From Oscillospiraceae bacterium (GTDB lineage Bacteria; Bacillota; Clostridia; Oscillospirales; Ruminococcaceae): a stretch of DNA of 64,000 nt. A program made the position numbers and the translations under genes. The notes under the pieces are model-generated. The model was not told where the DNA came from, did not search any database, and saw only the letters and a list, made by a program, of their open reading frames with translations. The stretch spans positions 55,231-119,230 of the forward strand of contig JAFSEU010000004.1 of NCBI GenBank assembly GCA_017435565.1, written 5' to 3'. This document shows, in pieces, positions 23,888 through 32,100 of the stretch (position 1 is its first letter; every line of letters begins with the position of its first letter).

Positions 23888-25072
23888 TTACGTGCTTGCA
23901 ACAAGTGTAATATCCTTTGTAATTGCCGCCTTATCAACCGTGATATTGTCAGTAACGCCCTTATAACCCTTAGCCTTGATTGCCACGGAATAATCACCAC
24001 TGCGCAGATTGAATACAGCCTGACCGCTTGCGTCAGTTTTGAGAATAGCGCCCGAAACATCAACAGTCGCATTTGCGATAGCGTTTTCGCCGTCTGTAAC
24101 GGTAAATGTAACTGTCTGAGTTGTAACGGGTGTGCTGGGCTCGATATACGCAAAGGGACAGCCTGTTCTGTCGCCGTTAAGACGTGTTGCGGGATTCGGG
24201 AGCGCCCAGCCCATACGGAATACCACACGAAGCGCGATCATATCCTGCTGTGCAAGGTTGTATACAATCTCCTTTGTTGCAGGGTCCTGAATGACACCCT
24301 GGTCAAGAATTTTAATCGTGATATCCTGACGGATTGAATATACTGCCTGCGAGAAATCGCCGACAATAAGCTGTGCTACATCCTTGTCAAATGCGCCGTT
24401 ATCAAGGAAATACAGGGGATTACCGTCAAGGCCGTAGCTTGTTGCGCCCTGCATTGCAGTGTTGTAAATAGGCAGACCATCCTGCGTGCGCAAACCTCTG
24501 AGCTTAGCCTTCATACCCATAGATGCAATTGCACCTGTAACGGCATAGCCAAGCTCTTCAACCTTATCAAATGCGCCGCCCTCGGACATAATAATATCAT
24601 ACCAGTCCTTATTTCCGACTGCGACATTATTGCCGGCCTGACGTGCTCTTGTTACGATATCCGATGACCACTCCGCAGGTCTGTTGTTGCCGAAAATTGC
24701 TGCTGCGTCAACACGCTGAGCAATAGCCTCGTTAACTCTGGGCGTAACCTCACCGATGATATCAAACTCTGCATCATCAAGCACAGCTTCGGGAATGGGA
24801 ACGATAACCGCAAGTTCTGCGGCATTAAGATATACATTTGCCCAAGCCTGCTCCGAAGTCTGCTTGTAGCCTGTATCGCCGTTTACCCAGTAAGCCATGG
24901 GGAGAAGATCAAGGACACGCACTCTTGTCTGGTTTGAAGTCATATTCGGAAGCTTTCTCGCAAGCGACATCAGCGCCGACTTTTTAGGCGCATCCTGAAA
25001 AATCGTAGGCACTACCTGCTCACGAATAATAGCTTCAGCCTGTTCTCTTGAAATAATGTTGTTTGTAGGCAT
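23888..25072 (-). CDS. Major capsid protein with C-terminal Ig-like domain
   Basis: 394 residues. Residues 1-~310 look like an HK97-fold capsid protein: N-terminal helical arm, then a beta-rich core with AQLIVGDFSQAVYSIRQDITIKI and a DMIALRVVFRMGWAL strand. The last ~80 residues (VTFTVTDGENAIANATVDVSG ... YSVAIKAKGYKG) form a carboxypeptidase-regulatory/Ig-like beta-sandwich that would project from the head surface. It follows the scaffold gene with a good ribosome site. Confidence 0.85.
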   Translation of the reverse strand: MPTNNIISREQAEAIIREQVVPTIFQDAPKKSALMSLARKLPNMTSNQTRVRVLDLLPMAYWVNGDTGYKQTSEQAWANVYLNAAELAVIVPIPEAVLDDAEFDIIGEVTPRVNEAIAQRVDAAAIFGNNRPAEWSSDIVTRARQAGNNVAVGNKDWYDIIMSEGGAFDKVEELGYAVTGAIASMGMKAKLRGLRTQDGLPIYNTAMQGATSYGLDGNPLYFLDNGAFDKDVAQLIVGDFSQAVYSIRQDITIKILDQGVIQDPATKEIVYNLAQQDMIALRVVFRMGWALPNPATRLNGDRTGCPFAYIEPSTPVTTQTVTFTVTDGENAIANATVDVSGAILKTDASGQAVFNLRSGDYSVAIKAKGYKGVTDNITVDKAAITKDITLVAST

Positions 25073-25076
25073 AAAA

Positions 25077-25607
25077 TCATTCCTTTCTGAACAACGCTCT
25101 TAATGCGTCGTTTGCCTTTGTATTTGCATTGTCTGTGTTTTTGTCGGGTCCGTTTGTAAAGCTGACAACACGGGGCGCTGTATCATCCTCAAAAAGATAG
25201 GCCTTTTCCTTTTTGATTGCTTCAAACGCCGCTTTTGCATCTTCCTTCTGGTTTTTTGAAGCTTTGAGCTTCTCAACATCGAGAAACGGTGTAACAGCCT
25301 GAATATCTCTTGCCTTGTACTCCTTGGCAAGTGCCGATATCATATCGTCAAAATCTCTTTGAGCAAGCTTCTGATTATAATCGGCTTCTTTAGCCGCCAA
25401 ATCTGCAGAAAGCTGTGAGATTTTAGCATTAAGCTGTGCAACGTCCACTCCCTCAAAACCTTTAAGAGTTGCCGTTGCCGTATCAAGCTGTGAGCGCAAG
25501 CCGTCTGTCTTGTCTTTTTCACGTTTGACGTCTTTTCCGTTCTCTGCCATAACGAATGCAATCTGCTCATCGCTAAGGCCCTGTGCCTTCAGGTCTTCTG
25601 TTTTCAT
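25077..25607 (-). CDS. Scaffold protein (GP20-like)
   Basis: 176 residues. Highly charged coiled coil (about 29-85) and Lys/Asp-rich helices, then a C-terminus of the type DALRALFRKE. It lies just before the capsid gene. The family guides capsid assembly and is lost before maturation. AAAGGAG stands 11 bases before ATG. Confidence 0.8.
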   Translation of the reverse strand: MKTEDLKAQGLSDEQIAFVMAENGKDVKREKDKTDGLRSQLDTATATLKGFEGVDVAQLNAKISQLSADLAAKEADYNQKLAQRDFDDMISALAKEYKARDIQAVTPFLDVEKLKASKNQKEDAKAAFEAIKKEKAYLFEDDTAPRVVSFTNGPDKNTDNANTKANDALRALFRKE

Positions 25608-25710
25608 GTGTTTGAAAACTCCTTTCGTTTAAGTTGTTTTAAGCGTTTAACTATCCGCTGTAACGCCGACTGTTTTAGGTCTTATCTGCCGACCATTTGA
25701 GTATAATAAA

Positions 25711-25736
25711 AGCACCTTGGCTTTTGCCAAAGTGCT
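25711..25736 (-). terminator. Terminator-like hairpin before the scaffold gene
   Basis: Minus strand AGCACTTTGGC pairs with GCCAAGGTGCT around AAAA, followed by TTTATTATAC. It lies 104 bases before the scaffold start, between head modules. The outer stem is the same as in the parB and terS leaders. Confidence 0.6.
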
Positions 25737-25751
25737 GATATTCGTGTTAAA

Positions 25752-25949
25752 TTATTCGTTCAAAAGGCTAATTGCTGCATAGCAGCATCTTCCGTTGTGC
25801 CACGCTCCGCAATTCTATTTTTCACAATCCATAAGCTCAAAAACTGTTTGCGTAACTGTTTCGCCCTCAGTTAATGTTTGATTTTCGTCAGGAGTTTGCT
25901 TCCAGTTTTGAACCGTTGTTTCTATTTTTCGGTTATATGGGCATTTCAT
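25752..25949 (-). pseudogene. Small Cys-rich phage protein with in-frame TAG
   Basis: 44 codons, TAG at 25815-25817, then 20 more codons to TAA. The N-terminal MKCPYNRKIE ... FELMDC and the post-TAG NCGAWHNGRCCYAA form one recognisable small Cys-rich protein seen near head genes in gut Firmicutes phages. GGAGGAGG precedes ATG. It may be a nonsense mutation of Glu or Gln, or occasional read-through. As it stands, only the 44-residue part would normally be made. Confidence 0.65.
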
Positions 25950-25979
25950 TGCGCCTCCTCCTTAAATTGGGATATAAGA

Positions 25980-26003
25980 AAACCGCCTTGTTATGGGCGG
26001 TTT
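25980..26003. terminator. Terminator within the head region
   Basis: AAACCGCC pairs with GGCGGTTT around TTGTTATG. On the minus strand it is followed by TCTTAT; on the plus strand by AGTTTTTTTT. It overlaps the last bases of the 79-residue gene. Confidence 0.6.
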
Positions 26004-26241
26004 AGTTTTTTTTAAAATAATGTTCAAGTTCAATTTCAGAATCGACATACACAGCGCCAATATAATAGCTATTGTGCACCGTGATTTTTTTGTCGTTTAC
26101 TGTGTATGTTTGGGTCTCAGAGCCGTCAACATCTTCAAGCAAACTCCCTTTTACAATTGCAGGAATATGTTTTTCGAGCGCTTTACATTGCCTTGAAAAA
26201 ATATCTTTATCAGGCTCTGTGCAAATACTGTAATGATACAT
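26002..26241 (-). CDS. Small phage protein of unknown function, 79 aa
   Basis: I do not recognise it. MYHYSICTEPDKDIFSRQCKALEKHIPAI is followed by beta-rich, acidic sequence ending in EHYFKKN. AGGAGT lies 6 bases before ATG. It directly follows the minor capsid gene and precedes a terminator, so it is part of the first head transcript. Confidence 0.6.
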   Translation of the reverse strand: MYHYSICTEPDKDIFSRQCKALEKHIPAIVKGSLLEDVDGSETQTYTVNDKKITVHNSYYIGAVYVDSEIELEHYFKKN

Positions 26242-26242
26242 G

Positions 26243-27796
26243 TTACTCCTCCAATCCCAAAATTTTGTTTACTGATTTTCTTGTCTTAACAGAAGTCTTC
26301 ACAATGTCTTTTAAAGCTTCTTCATAAGACAGATTCTTATCTTGCATTTTCCTTTTGATGATTTCATCAAAAGTTTCTATCGGGTCGTCAATATCCAACT
26401 GCTTTCGTGCCTCTTGATTCCGCATCAGCTCTCTTGCTTGAAATTTGTGTTTATTTCGCAAATCACAAGCCTGTTTTGCCTGTTCATCAATAGACTTGGT
26501 TGTATCTATCATATCAGGAATTTTCTTGTTGTGAGCAATATACCATTTCCGCACATCAAGGTCAGACATCTTCCCTCTCATATACAGTATATCATCATAA
26601 TCTTTCAAAGTCAAGTCGGCTTTATACTTCCCTACACCGATATTTCCAAGCCCGTCAATAGTCACTCGCTCACGCTGCTGCGGAAGATTCATCGCCTTTG
26701 AAAAGCGAACATATTCGGCAGAGGTGCCGCGGTATCTTGCCCTTGCGTTTATGATATCATCCTCATTCGCACCGCCCAATTCAAGCAGTTTTATATCCTG
26801 CCTTTGCGCACGCATCGTTCTTTCAAGTGCTCGCTGGCGCTGTGTCGCTTCGTAGGCGGTGTACTGCTTGCCGTTATATTCTCTCGGTGTGTTTTCCTTG
26901 GCGTTGAGTTCGTCAAGCTCCTCTTGCGTGTATGTTGGCTCTGATATGCCGGGTATAACAGGATAATAATCATGATAGCAGTTTGCGCCACAAAGGCCTG
27001 TAACCTGACCTAACCCACAAACGCTGATAAGTTCTTCCTTGGTGTACCACTTGCCCTGCCATACCTGATGCGAAGGACGTGCGCCGCTGTGCCAACTTAC
27101 TTCAAATGTGTTTGTGTTGAGAGTTTTGGCGTTATCGTCGTTCACCTTTGCCGTAAGCTGCGAAAGTCCCGTCATAACGGCACGGCGAGCGGCCACATCC
27201 ACACGGTTACTCCATCCCGTTGCATAATCAACCGAGCGCAGACCACTGTTTGTAAGCTGTTTTACGGTACGCATTAAAACCGTGTTGTAATCAAATGCGC
27301 CCGAAGCGATATCAAGCATTGCGCTGTCAAGCGTCTGTTGATAAAAATCGCCGATTTCGGTAAAGGTAATTTTACCGTTTGGTTGCTTTACCGCAAAACC
27401 TAATGACTGCGTTATGTTCTTCAGCTCTCCCAAGGTTTGCTCCGAAACGGCAAATAAAAGCTGATGCAGCTCCTCGTTATCATCAAAAGCAATGCGCTGT
27501 ATGCCGAGAACCTTGTAAAGCTCATCGTCACGGGAATAGCCCGCTTCTATCACATCGGAATACATTTTCTGCAAATCGCCGCTGTTCAAATCAAGACTTT
27601 GCGCAATAATCTGCGCTATATCATCTTTTGCAACACCAAGCTCATACAGACGGTTTATCTGCCAATCTGCCGCCCTTGTAATTTCGCCGTTGATTTTTAT
27701 GCGCCGTATGATATCTTCCATAATGCGCAATTCCAGGGCACGCATGGGCTTGTCAAGCGCCATTGATACAGCTTCAAGCTCGTTTGCATTGAGCAT
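26243..27796 (-). CDS. Phage minor capsid / head morphogenesis protein
   Basis: 517 residues. The first ~220 residues are helical (MEDIIRRIKINGEITRAADWQINRLYELG), then a conserved region with HSGARPSHQVWQGKWYTKEEL and CGANCYHDYYPVIPG, the hallmark of this minor capsid family. The C-terminal ~150 residues are charged and helical. Its ATG overlaps the portal stop (TAATG), so it is coupled to portal translation. The protein is packaged near the portal, and some relatives are ejected with the DNA. Confidence 0.82.
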   Translation of the reverse strand: MLNANELEAVSMALDKPMRALELRIMEDIIRRIKINGEITRAADWQINRLYELGVAKDDIAQIIAQSLDLNSGDLQKMYSDVIEAGYSRDDELYKVLGIQRIAFDDNEELHQLLFAVSEQTLGELKNITQSLGFAVKQPNGKITFTEIGDFYQQTLDSAMLDIASGAFDYNTVLMRTVKQLTNSGLRSVDYATGWSNRVDVAARRAVMTGLSQLTAKVNDDNAKTLNTNTFEVSWHSGARPSHQVWQGKWYTKEELISVCGLGQVTGLCGANCYHDYYPVIPGISEPTYTQEELDELNAKENTPREYNGKQYTAYEATQRQRALERTMRAQRQDIKLLELGGANEDDIINARARYRGTSAEYVRFSKAMNLPQQRERVTIDGLGNIGVGKYKADLTLKDYDDILYMRGKMSDLDVRKWYIAHNKKIPDMIDTTKSIDEQAKQACDLRNKHKFQARELMRNQEARKQLDIDDPIETFDEIIKRKMQDKNLSYEEALKDIVKTSVKTRKSVNKILGLEE

Positions 27797-29163
27797 TATT
27801 CAAGCACCTGCGCCGTCTGCGGAAGATTCTTTAAGGCTTCGTCAATTGTTTCGCCGCGCCATTTTGCACGGTATTCCTCGGGACGAAGTGTTCCGTTTGC
27901 AAGGTCCTTTCTGTCGTTTTCACGCTCAATATCGGGATTTGCGAGAATACTGTCGCCCCACTCAAAGCTCATTTCGTAATCATAAGCTGAATCAATACCA
28001 TATATTGCCGACCAGAAGCTTGCCGCCTTAGCCCAATCCTCAAGCGCTGTCTGCAAAGCCGACTGAACATCTGAAATAAAGGTGTACGAGCGCTGTTTTG
28101 ATGATTTTATTTCCTCGGCGGTTTTGTCAACGTTCTGCGGGTCAGATAATGTGCCGTAGGCAAGCGAACAAGCAAACTCAATAAGCCTCAGCTGATTATT
28201 CCAGCCGTCAAAAAGCGGCGTCGAGCGTATTTCGGGAGAAAAAACTTCAAGCAGCGGCTTGTCGTTTGCGCCCGAAGCATAATCAAACGCACGGTAGAGC
28301 CTCTGCTTGCCCTCAGGATAAATATGTTTACCCTGCTCCTTATCAAATTTCAACATAGATTCGCCGATATGTACCGCCGCCTGTGTTGCTTCATATTCCC
28401 AGCAGATATCGCTGTAACGTTTGTCGGCTTCTCTGATAAGTTCTGTCGCTCTGGAATATACAGAAACACCAAGCGGCGAATCACAGTCAACCTGATTTGC
28501 CATCGGGCAAATAAACAAGCCAAACGGCAGTATATCAATCCCTGTAAAGCTTGCGGATTTGCTTAAATCAGCCCACTGCTCAACCTCAAAAAGCTCAACC
28601 TCACTTCCTAGAGCTGAATCAAGCGCAGACTTAAACGCTCTGTTTTCAATCGTAAGCAGCTGTTTTGCTGATATCGAATGAATTTCAAGCAAGGTGTAGA
28701 TATACCGCCCTTTGCGAATCTGCTCGGTGAAAACGCATTTTGTCAGTCTGCCGCTACCGTCAAAGGATATCGGGAAAAAGCGTCCTGCCTGTATAAACTG
28801 CGTTCTGATGCCGCCGTTGTAAGCAATCGGCTTTATTACAAGACTGCCCTTTGCAAGACCGTATTCGACATATTGCCGAAGCTTTTTAACAACTCCGCTC
28901 TGATAATATTTATTGAGCTTTTCAGCACCTCCGTTGCCGGTTATCTCGGATTTCATTTCGAGCGTAACAAGCTTGGAAGTTTCATAAGCAATAGCTGCCG
29001 GAAGATTGGCAGAGTATGTATGACAGTCAAGCCACGGGGCACTATTTTCATACATCACACTCCACAGCTGTATCTGCGCTGCCATTTCGGTATTGGCACA
29101 AATGCAGTCGCCGCTATCGTTAAGCACCTTTACAATTGCCGTTTGCATTGCAGAATAATTCAC
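27796..29163 (-). CDS. Portal protein
   Basis: 455 residues, in the range of SPP1-type portals. An acidic N-terminus is followed by helical wing and clip segments (YQSGVVKKLRQYVEYGLAKGSLVIKPIAYNGG) and a late helical region (DVQSALQTALEDWAKAASFW). It forms the dodecameric DNA gate of the head and docks the terminase. It lies 11 bases after the TerL gene and before the minor capsid gene. Confidence 0.85.
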   Translation of the reverse strand: MNYSAMQTAIVKVLNDSGDCICANTEMAAQIQLWSVMYENSAPWLDCHTYSANLPAAIAYETSKLVTLEMKSEITGNGGAEKLNKYYQSGVVKKLRQYVEYGLAKGSLVIKPIAYNGGIRTQFIQAGRFFPISFDGSGRLTKCVFTEQIRKGRYIYTLLEIHSISAKQLLTIENRAFKSALDSALGSEVELFEVEQWADLSKSASFTGIDILPFGLFICPMANQVDCDSPLGVSVYSRATELIREADKRYSDICWEYEATQAAVHIGESMLKFDKEQGKHIYPEGKQRLYRAFDYASGANDKPLLEVFSPEIRSTPLFDGWNNQLRLIEFACSLAYGTLSDPQNVDKTAEEIKSSKQRSYTFISDVQSALQTALEDWAKAASFWSAIYGIDSAYDYEMSFEWGDSILANPDIERENDRKDLANGTLRPEEYRAKWRGETIDEALKNLPQTAQVLE

Positions 29164-29174
29164 ACTCTATCACC

Positions 29175-30422
29175 TCACTCATATTTGATAAATTTTGTAA
29201 TATCACGCTCAAAGGTGTATTCAAATGCGTCAAGCGTGTCAATATCGCTTGTGCCATCGTCAAGCCTTTCGTCCTCAGTAATCACCTTCGGGTTCCAGAC
29301 AGCCGTTGTAAGAGCATTTTCGAGACTCTCGCACCCATAGGGCATATAGAAAAAACGCCCCTGTGCCATAAGGCGGCAGGCGCATCTGATTCTATCGTTG
29401 ATAGTTGTTTTAAGGGCGTTTTCTATCCGAAGCCAGCCTAAGCCTTTCTTTCGTGCTGTTGAACGCAAACCGAGGATAAGTGTCTGTTCGGCGCTGTCGC
29501 AATAGACAATATCGGGTATGCCGAATACCGCTATAACCTTATGCACAAACTCACAAAACAGCTCTCCGAGCTTTTCGGGGTCGATATCACCGTTCTTGCA
29601 TTCGTGCCTTTCGGAAAGCAAGGCGTAAAGGTTGTTGTATCCTCTGTCCGTGCCCGTTGCAACAAAGGTATGAGCCGATCCACTTCCGCCAAAGTCCACT
29701 CCGATTACAATACGGCTGAGCTGTGGCTTTGCGCTGAGCTGCATACGCTTTGTATCAGAATAATCATCGGCAAAGATTTTGTATATTAAGCCTTCCGCCA
29801 ATACCCAATGCCCTAATATAAAGCGGTCGAAATATACCGTCCCCCGATGTTCGTTCTCAAGGCTTTTTATAACACTCGGATCCAGATAGGGATTATCGTA
29901 AATTGAATATTCCTGCACAAATCGGTCAGCTTCCGAATTGTACAGAAATTTATAAAACCAATGATTTGGATTATCGGGATTGCAGGTTCCGTCAAATCGG
30001 CTGTAAGGCTTATCCAGACGGGATTTGAGCATATCAAATACATCCTTGTGCCAGGTTACGACTTCGTCGCCGTAGCAGTATTTGATTGACGAACCTCGCA
30101 GAATATTAACTCTTGATACCTTTTCGGCACCGAGGCAATGCACCTTTTCGCCGAACATCACCGATGTATTGTCGCTATGGATATCGGAAACAAGAGCTGT
30201 TCCCCATATATTCTGCAGCGGCTCGATAATATTTCTCTGCAAGGTACCCTTTGTGTGCCCCAGAATAACTATAAGGCCGTCCTTGCCTTTGACAGCACGG
30301 ATTCTTTTCGGGATAACGAAATAATCCATATAAGTTTTGCCCGAACGGGTAGCGCCCGTCTTGATATTCCAGCGGTGCGTAGCATTCAGAAAATATTCCT
30401 GCTGCTTTGCGCTAAAACTCAC
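29175..30422 (-). CDS. terL: Terminase large subunit
   Basis: 415 residues. The N-terminal ATPase has a Walker A variant GATRSGKT (about residues 22-29) and a Walker B region near YCYGDE. The C-terminal nuclease domain has IGVDFGGSGSAH and later acidic strands (DIVYCDSAE) consistent with a two-metal RNase H-like centre. It cuts and pumps phage DNA into the head. The start overlaps the terS stop by 11 bases. Confidence 0.9.
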   Translation of the reverse strand: MSFSAKQQEYFLNATHRWNIKTGATRSGKTYMDYFVIPKRIRAVKGKDGLIVILGHTKGTLQRNIIEPLQNIWGTALVSDIHSDNTSVMFGEKVHCLGAEKVSRVNILRGSSIKYCYGDEVVTWHKDVFDMLKSRLDKPYSRFDGTCNPDNPNHWFYKFLYNSEADRFVQEYSIYDNPYLDPSVIKSLENEHRGTVYFDRFILGHWVLAEGLIYKIFADDYSDTKRMQLSAKPQLSRIVIGVDFGGSGSAHTFVATGTDRGYNNLYALLSERHECKNGDIDPEKLGELFCEFVHKVIAVFGIPDIVYCDSAEQTLILGLRSTARKKGLGWLRIENALKTTINDRIRCACRLMAQGRFFYMPYGCESLENALTTAVWNPKVITEDERLDDGTSDIDTLDAFEYTFERDITKFIKYE

Positions 30423-30843
30423 TCTTTATCCCTCCGAGGACCTTATCGAGCTGTTCGAGAATTTTGTCATCTGACTGATTTTCCTGCTTTGTGCTGTATC
30501 CGTATTTTGACATCCACAGCCCTGCAAGTTGAGTGGGTATAATACCTAATTCAAACTTTTCTCTCGCATCAGCCTCGCATTCCTCGCGTATGCGTGTAAC
30601 GATGTCCGAAAACTTATCATTATCAGCATAGCTATCATAAAAAGTCGAACGGGAAATGCCTATATATACGCAAAATCCCTCGATTGTATATGTAACGCAG
30701 CGTTTAAGCTCGGCAGATACAAACTCGCTGTTTTTGGAGCTGAATCCGTGCGTTATTGTAGTTCTGTTGTTACAATATTCCTTGTATTCAGCCCACTTTT
30801 CCTCGAGTTCTTTGGCAGATTTGAATTTTCTCGGCCTCGGCAC
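30412..30843 (-). CDS. terS: Terminase small subunit
   Basis: 143 residues, helical, with an HTH-like region (about 50-80, YTIEGFCVYIGISRSTFYDSYADNDKF) and a charged C-terminus. It binds the packaging site and directs TerL. The start is GTG at 30843, with AAGGAG 9 bases upstream; an upstream in-frame ATG lies in the leader hairpin. TAG is the stop and lies 9 bases inside terL, so TAG clearly terminates here. Confidence 0.85.
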   Translation of the reverse strand: MPRPRKFKSAKELEEKWAEYKEYCNNRTTITHGFSSKNSEFVSAELKRCVTYTIEGFCVYIGISRSTFYDSYADNDKFSDIVTRIREECEADAREKFELGIIPTQLAGLWMSKYGYSTKQENQSDDKILEQLDKVLGGIKSEF

Positions 30844-30869
30844 AGAATCAACTCCTTCCTTTAGGGTAT

Positions 30870-30899
30870 AAAAAAGCACCTAAGCTGTTGCTTAAGTGC
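30870..30899 (-). terminator. Terminator-like hairpin in the terS leader
   Basis: Minus strand GCACTTAAGC pairs with GCTTAGGTGC around AACA, followed by TTTTTT. It lies between the probable late promoter (about 30951) and the terS GTG, so late transcription must pass it. It shares its outer stem with the parB leader. Confidence 0.7.
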
Positions 30900-30945
30900 A
30901 AAATAATATCAATTTATGCTCAGGATTACATTTATCCCAGTTTAA

Positions 30946-30987
30946 ATTATACCATACAAAAAACGAACATTCCGAACAAAACGAACA
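30946..30987 (-). promoter_or_regulatory. Probable activator-dependent late promoter
   Basis: Minus strand TGGTATAAT at 30946-30954 is an extended -10, but there is no -35 hexamer 17 bases upstream. Instead TGTTCG is repeated three times at 9-bp steps (plus-strand CGAACA at 30964, 30973 and 30982). This looks like activator sites just upstream of the core, and the neighbouring ArpU-like gene is the natural activator candidate. Confidence 0.5.
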
Positions 30988-30990
30988 AAA

Positions 30991-31404
30991 TCAGAAATTT
31001 TTTTCAAAGTATCTTTGAACTGACATTCTGATTGAATCCCCACTGCTACCGTCCGCTATGATATCGGCAACTGTTTCCCAGTTCGGCAGCTTCATATCTT
31101 CATCAAGCGAATTAAGGCAGTAGATTTCAAGCGCACGACGTACCTTGTAATCACTGATGGAGTGTATTGTTTGCTCGATTTGCTTGCGCTGTTTATTCAA
31201 CTCTGATAAACGTTTTCTTGTTGAAGCAGGTATATAATCATCGTCAATATAGCCCGAAATAACAACATTGTGCTTGCTGTACGGGTGCTTTGCAGCGGAC
31301 TGTACGGAATCCTTGACGTGAATCCGCTTGTTTTCAATCTTGGATTCTATGTATTCAATTTCAGCGCATATCGCACGGTACCTGCGCAGTTCTTTAACCT
31401 TCAT
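30991..31404 (-). CDS. ArpU/RinA-like late transcription regulator
   Basis: 137 residues, highly charged. The N-terminal helices (LRRYRAICAEIEYIESKIENK) and the C-terminal HTH-like end (NWETVADIIADGSSGDSIRMSVQRYFEKNF) match the small sigma-like regulators that switch on late genes in Firmicutes phages. It is the last gene before the terminase, the usual place. The start at MKVKELRR follows AAGGAGC by 8 bases. Confidence 0.65.
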   Translation of the reverse strand: MKVKELRRYRAICAEIEYIESKIENKRIHVKDSVQSAAKHPYSKHNVVISGYIDDDYIPASTRKRLSELNKQRKQIEQTIHSISDYKVRRALEIYCLNSLDEDMKLPNWETVADIIADGSSGDSIRMSVQRYFEKNF

Positions 31405-31417
31405 AAAATCAGCTCCT

Positions 31418-31609
31418 TCAAAAAATTTTCTTAACATCGCTTAAGCGGCATTCGATAACAGAATTAGCCGTCAAGCTCAAAAGTCGTGCAAAATATAAAT
31501 ATTCGCCTGTCTTGATATCCTGCGCTATCAGTACAGCATGAAACATATACCGCACGTTTTCGTATTCAACGATTTTGTTTAGTTGATTTTCAGTTTCAGC
31601 AAATGTCAT
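31418..31609 (-). CDS. Small phage protein of unknown function, 63 aa
   Basis: Not recognised. A compact acidic protein (MTFAETENQLNKIVEYENVRYMFH ... RLSDVKKIF) with alternating strands. Its ATG overlaps the RusA stop and its stop is 13 bases before the late regulator, so it belongs to the same operon. Confidence 0.55.
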   Translation of the reverse strand: MTFAETENQLNKIVEYENVRYMFHAVLIAQDIKTGEYLYFARLLSLTANSVIECRLSDVKKIF

Positions 31610-31998
31610 AACTCATCAATCCTTATCCAGATTCCCGTTATGTCAGAATAAAACTTCTCGCAGATTTCACTTGCAACCTGCGCATCATCATTCCAGAATC
31701 CGACTTGTGTCATACAGTCTTTAAGAAGCTTGTTCAGGTTATCCGTATCAGGTCTTGTAATTTTGTATTCGCCGACTTTGTGATTTGGCGTAACGGGGAA
31801 GCACCACTTGACGACCAATCGTAAAGCCCCTTCAAGTTTTCTTTCGGGTTTGTGCGTTGCCAGATTTGCACAAAGCTTCTCTTTGGCCTTTGCAAGCTCA
31901 GGCGGATTGTAAAAATGCGGCTTGCCGTTTCTGACTGCAACCTGATGTTCCTGCGCCGTCACAGTCGGCGGTATCATCGGCATAAAAAATTGAATCAT
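31606..31998 (-). CDS. rusA: RusA-family Holliday junction resolvase
   Basis: 130 residues, the usual RusA length. Conserved acidic residues lie in RPDTDNLNKLLKD (about 82-94) and WNDDAQVAS (about 98-106), the metal site that cuts four-way junctions. It probably processes replication and recombination intermediates before packaging. The start MIQFFMPM has AAAGGAAA 6 bases upstream. It follows the iteron region downstream of the primase gene. Confidence 0.85.
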   Translation of the reverse strand: MIQFFMPMIPPTVTAQEHQVAVRNGKPHFYNPPELAKAKEKLCANLATHKPERKLEGALRLVVKWCFPVTPNHKVGEYKITRPDTDNLNKLLKDCMTQVGFWNDDAQVASEICEKFYSDITGIWIRIDEL

Positions 31999-32100
31999 AT
32001 ATTTTCCTTTCCGTTGCGTGTAAGCGAGGTAATATATTATAAATATATTTTTTGGTGTATCTATCACCAAAAATATATATATTTATATATATAGTTTTTC

